Position numbers and translations under genes: made by a program. Below the pieces are notes generated by a model. The model was not told the origin of the DNA and searched no databases. It saw only the letters and a list, made by a program, of their open reading frames with translations. Of a stretch of DNA of 64,000 nt, positions 58,516 through 64,000 are shown piece after piece; position 1 is the stretch's first letter; each line of letters begins with the position of its first letter. Origin of the DNA: Panagrolaimus kolymaensis (taxonomy: Eukaryota > Nematoda > Chromadorea > Rhabditida > Panagrolaimidae); the NCBI GenBank assembly GCA_028622995.1, contig JAJQJQ010000007.1:6820001-6884000 (forward strand), read 5' to 3'.

Positions 58516-59131
58516 CCTGGAATTATTGGTTGCTAAATGGAATGCTTTAAATTAATGGGTATTAGAAGTTAAAAACAAGAAACGAAATGCAAGTTTTGGT
58601 CGAATTATGGAAGCAAAAAAAAAGGAATACCACAAAATAGTTTCACTAGAAAATAAATTTTTTAGAAACTAAATTTTGAATCATGATGAAGCACCATGAA
58701 TTTGATGCAATTAACTTTCACATTTACAATTTTACCAAAAACTAATAAAAAAAATTAACAGAAAAAAGCTTCATCAAAAAATTACTCATAAACTTCTTCC
58801 TTCATTTAAAGGCAATGTTTATGTCCAGCATCGCCGTCATTTTTTTTTAAATCCACCTCCTTCTTGAATCTTTTATTCCTTTTTGCCAAATTGCAATAAA
58901 TTTTTTAGCAGTTTGACATTGTTCTTGCTTGCTGCTGTTGTTGGCCTTGAATTGAATAAAAGTTGACGCAATCTTCAACATTGTTGCCTATTTTTTTCCT
59001 TCCTAATTTATTTCGCTTCACTTTTTTGCTGTTGTTTCAGTAATCGTGATCCTATTTTATTTCGTGTATATTTGTTGTTTATATTATTAGGTAATATGAT
59101 ATGCTATAATGGATAGTTTTTTAGGAGGAAA
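58516..59131. other. Divergent promoter region
   Basis: AT-rich DNA between the unrecognised gene (minus) and WARS (plus). A TTTTTTAG acceptor at 59117-59124, eight bases before the WARS start, suggests SL trans-splicing. Confidence 0.55.
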
Positions 59132-60607
59132 ATGGCAGCTCCAGAAGAAAATGGTAAAACTGATACTACAAAAGAAAATCTTGAAGGACAAGATGGGCAA
59201 GATGGAAAGAAGGAAGATCTTGTAACACCATGGGATGTTCAAGCTACAAGTGAAAAGGGTGTTGATTATGATAAGCTTATTGGTAAGCTTCTGATTTTTC
59301 TTTGATACTATCATCTCAACTAATTTCAATATTAATTACTCATTTTTCAGTAAGGTTCGGATGTCGTAAGCTTGAAAATGATCTTGTTCAAAGAATGGAG
59401 AAGCTCGCTGGAAAACCTGTACATCCTATGATACGTCGTGGTATATTCTTTGCTCATCGTGATTTTTCTTTAATTTTGGATCGAATTGAAAAGAAACAAC
59501 CATGGTTCTTATATACTGGTCGAGGTCCTTCCAGTGGAAGTTTACATCTTGGACATTTAATTCCCTTTATGCTAACTAAATGGATTCAAGATACTTTTAA
59601 TGTTCCATTGATTGTTCAAGTATGTTTTGCTTTTTTGGCATCTTTAAAAACTTTAAGAACATCACTTTTAGATCACCGAAGATGAAAAATATCTCTGGAA
59701 AGATTTCAAATCGCTGGATGATCTAAAGAAAATTGCTAATGAAAATATCAAGGATATCATTTCGTGTGGCTTTGATCCAAAGAAAACTTTCATTTTTATG
59801 GATACTGAATACATGTGGTTTGTCATCGTAATTTTGTCATGAACATAATAGCTTACACGTTTGCTTTTTTAGCCCTGCATTCTATGAAAATATTCTCAAA
59901 GTTTGGAAAGTTATTACCAATAATCAAGCTCGTGCAATATTTGGATTTAGTGGTGAAGATTCAATGGGAAAATCAGCTTTTCCTGCAATTCAAGCTGCTC
60001 CATGTTTTAGCACAAGTTTTCCACACATTTTTCAAGGAAAAAAAGATATTCCATGTTTGATTCCATGTGCAATTGATCAAGATCCATACTTTCGAATGAC
60101 TCGTGATGCTGCTCCCAAACTTGGTTATAAGAAGCCTGCTCTGCTTTACAGCACTTTTCTTCCAGCTCTTCAAGGTGCACAAACCAAAATGGCAGCAAGT
60201 GATGGTCCTTCATGCATATATCTTAGTGATACATCAAATCAAATAAAGAATAAAATTAACAAGCATGCATTCTCTGGTGGACAAGATTCCGCTGAACTAC
60301 ATCGTGAATTAGGTGGCAACTGTGATATCGATACTTCATTTCAATTTTTACGCTTTTTTGAAGAAGATGATGCAATTTTGGAAGATATCCGACAAGTAAG
60401 TATTTATCCTTTTGCATATTTTAACTAATGATAGCTTTTTAGAAGTATACTTCTGGTCAAATGTTATCTGGAGAATTGAAAGCTCTTGCAATCAAAGCCA
60501 CTCAAAGGGTTATCGCTGAAATGCAAGAACGTCGCAAAACCATTACTGATGAAAATGTGAAAGAATTTGCTAAAGTTCAAGAAGGATCACTGGATTTCAC
60601 ATTTTAA
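59132..60607 (+). CDS. wars-1: Cytosolic tryptophanyl-tRNA synthetase
   Basis: Five exons (59132-59282, 59351-59619, 59672-59817, 59873-60395, 60443-60607) give 417 residues. It charges tRNA-Trp in the cytosol. A short acidic leader lacks a WHEP domain. Eukaryotic WARS signatures follow: [51 protein letters not shown] (the HIGH motif is HLGH), [29 protein letters not shown] and TKMAASD (KMSKS-class loop, Ala in place of the usual Ser). The C-terminal anticodon-binding part contains [21 protein letters not shown]. Exons 3 and 4 join as TG/C across GTTTGT...TTTTAG, leaving a slightly shorter loop than in human WARS1. Confidence 0.95.
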
Positions 60608-60873
60608 TTTTGTATTTATGCTTTTGTTTTACCTATTAATCCTATAAACTTTGTTGTTGTTCGTTTATGTTTTTTTCCTTTTGCCGTTGATTTATTATTT
60701 TATGTTTTTGTATCTGAATGTAAAGAAGCTTTAGTAATTATTAATTCATTTATTATGTTTGTCTTTTTATTTATTTAGTAAATCACGATACAAAAGAAAA
60801 CGTTAAATTACATATATGATAAAAGCGGCTAAATGTTTATATTTCATCCAATTCGAGTGACATCATAAATCAT

Positions 60874-63440
60874 TTAAAAGCGTAATAATTCTCCAAAGTT
60901 ATCATCCGAAAATCTTTCAATCTAAAAACAGTAATAAAAAAGTTTGAAAAAAATCATCAAAACATACAGTTGGAGCATAAGATGCATCACCTTTGACATA
61001 ACTATCACCAGAGCCAAACTCTAAAAAAATGAGGTTAATTAGTAATTATAAAAAAGATAAACAGATTCAAGTAGTAAATAAACAAAAAATAAAATTACCA
61101 CTTATTGTTATGTTGGAATCATCGTCGGTTTCATCTGAGTCGGAATCAACTGTATCATCTGTTTCGATATCACTGTCATAGTTTTCATCTTCATTATCAC
61201 AATAAGATAAGACAAGATTATCTAATTCCATTTGTGCATTAATTGACAGATCATCATCCCATGATGTTTCAGAAGTATCCTTTGAAGGCGATGATGCAAC
61301 AACAGAATCAAGAGAAGTTCCAATTTCGTCAACATTTGCTTCTTTTTGTTGTCGTTGAGGAAATAAAGTAGCAGAAAATTTATTCGATAAAACATGGTCA
61401 TCATCATCAGGATAAAGCTTGTGTTCGTATGAATCATCATCCCCACGTGCAATGTCATCATTCAACCATGGATGAAGAAGCAATTCAGCAGCTGATTTTC
61501 TTTCACTTGGAACAGTATTAAGCATTTGACCTAAGAAATCAATGAGTTCATTACGATCGATATAATCCATTTGAAGTTTATCAAGTTTGAATTGCAAAAA
61601 TTTCGTCATTCTATTTTTGGTTTCAACAGATGAATAATATCGAGTAGAAAATTTCGTTTTATAACCATCAAGATTTTTGAAATTTTTAAAATGACGTCGA
61701 GAGAACATGCCAAACATATTTCTTAATGAAGTTATTTCATAGATATCATACGGGCCAGGAGTTCGATTGGGTGCTTCTATCGCAGTTGCTAAGCGCGTTG
61801 TGCAGGTGATTAGAGCACCACTTGACGGACCACTATCTAAAAAGTATTAGATGTGATAATTCGAGAAATTTTAGAAATCTTGCTACCCACCTGAGTCATC
61901 GATTATGCCTCTATTTCCATATTCGAGAAACGTTTTGTTGGTTAATAACACAAGTATCTAAAAATTTGGCAAACTTATCATTTTTGGGAAAGTTTAAACA
62001 AACTTACCGTGACACCAAGTGACCAAATATCATGAGATGGAAGCAAGGGTGAACCAAAAAAGTATTCGGGCGGACGAAATCCAGGAGTACCAGTACGGTG
62101 TTCTGACCCTTCATTCTGAAAATAGGTTATTATATTTGTTAAATAAACTTAAAACAAACTCACATAAACATTCCCAAAATCAATTAATTTAAAGATTAAT
62201 TCTGTGACATCTTTATTTTCCAGCTTTGATACTTTTTCAAGTTCTTCTTCCAAATGTTTTGTTTTTTCATTCATATCAATTTGGAGATATTTATTCCATA
62301 CCATTCGAAGCGGTGAGATGTTTTTTCCAGATTTCATAAATTCAACAATTTTTTCCAATTCGAGGCGCAAACTAAGTTGAGAGACACAAGTAGCAATGTT
62401 GTTGGGTTTGATATCAGTGTGAATCACTTTAAGATCATGAATTGCTTTTAGAGCCATTAGAACATGTTTCGCCACTTTTTTGATAACAGCAATTGACAAA
62501 CAACCATATTTTGAAGCTTCTTTCATCAACATGCTAAGATCTTTTCCAAGAGGTTCATATATTCCTACACATGAATCTGTTTCGCCAAATCGAATATAGA
62601 AGTGTTCATAAAAGCGCAATATATTAGGTTGGCCTGAAGTTTGTTGATGAATCTTAAAAAAATGTTTATTTACAAGAAAATTCAAGTTATGAAGTAATAT
62701 TATATATTTATATTTCTTCGAAGCTGAATCAAGAGTTGCGATACCCGAATAATTTGGTCAAGGTTGAGTAACATAAGGGTAACAATTTCGTAAGTGGGGT
62801 AAGAAAGGTAGTGGTAAATCGACGGTATGTAAGGTAGCTTTTACCGGGTAAGATAGGGTAACACAACTCTAGTTGAATCTTCGTAAAAACAAATAGTTTT
62901 CAAAGCATTAAAAAAAGGCAATATATTTTATTGCTGATTACCCCCTTTTATTTATTTATCAAACTTACTTCTTCTTCTAACTCTGAAATACCTTTACGAA
63001 CTATAAAAACTTTTGCAACTTTGAATTCATGGGTTTTCATATCAATGACGAGCCAAACAACTGAAAAACCACCATAACCAATTTTGCAAACAACACGATA
63101 TTCACTCTCTGATCTAAAAATAATATTCAGAGTAAATAAAAAAATTAAAGAACTTACGAAATTAATCTGTCACCAATATCAAGATCGAGTATTGTATTTC
63201 CATTAAATTTTTCTATCCTTTCTTGAATATCTTGGTTAAGCACGTCCAAATTATGGTTGATATTTCCAAGTTCCATCGCCATTGAAGTTTTAGCAATCAT
63301 CATTTCGAATTCACTAAAATCATTGTATCACAAAAATAAAGTAAACTAAAAAAAACTAACTTTTGCTTTGTAGCATTTGGTTTATAATATGACTCACGAG
63401 AAAGTTGGTCCAATACATATTCTGAACTTTTGCTATCCAT
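60874..63440 (-). CDS. SRPK-like serine/threonine kinase with acidic tail
   Basis: Nine exons (63440-63361, 63313-63158, 63113-62969, 62652-62164, 62115-62008, 61957-61891, 61836-61099, 61020-60968, 60921-60874) give 627 residues. Kinase landmarks: glycine loop IGYGGFSVVWL, Lys in FKVAKVF, catalytic loop VIHTDIKPNN, metal site LIDFGNVY, activation/P+1 segment TGTPGFRPPEYF and DIWSLGV. HTDIKP and the coiled spacer between catalytic loop and DFG are hallmarks of SR-protein kinases, which phosphorylate RS-domain splicing factors. The tail is a highly acidic Asp/Glu/Ser region (about residues 470-600). The N-terminal 80 residues are unlike SRPK1. An SL-type acceptor (TTTTTCAG) lies about 27 nt upstream of the chosen ATG. 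Join of exons 3 and 4 is the least certain. Confidence 0.82.
62761..62872 (+). repeat. Cluster of GGTAA-like motifs in a kinase intron
   Basis: In about 110 bp the plus strand holds at least eight scattered GGTAA, GGTAG or GGTAT pentamers, several as GGGTAA. The spacing is irregular. On the sense strand of the kinase gene they read TTACC. It may be a degenerate satellite or a remnant of an interstitial repeat. Confidence 0.4.
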
Positions 63441-64000
63441 TTCATGAAATAAGAGACCAATTGATCCTGAAAAATTAAAAATAAATTCCAAAATACTTTT
63501 TACTTTTAGCATACAAAATATAAAAACGCGCAACGATAACAAAAAATGTGTACGTACATAAAAAATTTAACGATATAAAGTTTTTTCCTTACTTCAGAAA
63601 GAGAGAGGGAAATTTCACGGTCAATAAGGCAGTTAGAGAATTCTTATTTTTTTTTTTGCAACATCATGGATTTCTCCCATATGCAAATTTCCACATCCAC
63701 TTTGAGAGTATGATATGAAAAAAACTAATGGAGAGCCAAAACTTATCATTGTGTTTGTTGGCAAACAAATAATAGCCATTTTTAGTAAAAAAAATTTTAA
63801 CAGTTTCATGGATTCGTAAAAATTGCAAATAAAATTTTGCAAGAAATCAAAACTTCTGGAAATCCATAACCAGAAATCTTTCGCGAATATTTGCAATGGA
63901 GTAAAAACATTTTTTTTTTTCAAGCTTTCATATTTCGATAAGAATGCTGCTAAGGCAGCGGTTTATTCGGGGATGAATAATAACGATAAATATTTATTAA
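63441..64000. other. Window end without a supported gene
   Basis: The first 27 bp are the 5'UTR of the kinase. The 96-codon minus frame at 63633-63923 is Phe/Lys-rich and has no recognised motif; it could be chance or an exon of a gene beyond the window. Confidence 0.45.

Noticed and set aside
63633..63923. Minus-strand frame of 96 codons at the window end
   Set aside because: No motif, biased composition and no splice context; cannot be supported.

Overview
The window is eukaryotic nuclear DNA. It is AT-rich, its genes are split by many short introns (mostly 45-130 nt, GT...TTTNAG), and splice acceptors sit a few bases upstream of several start codons, as expected for spliced-leader trans-splicing. 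These traits, together with the expanded MATH-BTB genes, C1A proteases, LACT-type beta-lactamase-like protein and small introns, point to a nematode. A free-living clade IV worm of the Panagrolaimus type is my best guess, but that placement is inference.

Layout. (1) 0.3-2.3 kb: SSRP1/FACT subunit (+) that lacks an HMG box. (2) 2.7-5.2 kb: SLC17-type transporter (-) with tRNA-Gly(GCC) inside an intron. (3) 5.8-12.1 kb: three MATH-BTB genes (+) interleaved with a repeat-containing basic protein. (4) 12.3-13.9 kb: a second SLC17-type transporter (-). (5) 15.2-21.9 kb: two tandem MPEG1/perforin-2-like genes (+). (6) 22.8-27.9 kb: a secreted serine beta-lactamase-like gene (+). One intron holds a 416-bp palindromic hAT-type element and another holds an antisense U3 snoRNA gene. 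(7) 28.0-29.4 kb: medium-chain acyl-CoA dehydrogenase (-), divergent from Rab6 (30.8-32.1 kb, +). (8) 32.6-56.9 kb: an accessory block on the minus strand. It holds nine MATH-BTB genes or gene remnants and three copies of an unusual secreted fusion (I29 propeptide, papain-type C1A protease, Thr-rich linker, degenerate CAP/SCP domain). There are also a MATH pseudogene, a duplicated promoter segment and near-identical segmental duplications. (9) 57.7-63.5 kb: an unrecognised gene (-), tryptophanyl-tRNA synthetase (+) and an SRPK-like kinase (-).

How the parts relate. Housekeeping genes (FACT, WARS, Rab6, MCAD, SRPK, U3, tRNA) flank and interrupt an accessory region that is turning over quickly. 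The MATH-BTB family has the architecture of CUL3 substrate adaptors. The MPEG1-like, protease-CAP and LACT-like genes are secreted or membrane proteins suited to gut or defence roles. The strongest candidate for something undescribed is the C1A protease-CAP fusion family. Next come the patchwork MATH-BTB cluster, where gene conversion, splice-site loss and promoter duplication are visible, and the long perfect inverted repeat inside the LACT-like gene. All gene models were built by hand from reading frame, splice consensus and paralogue comparison. No database search was run.
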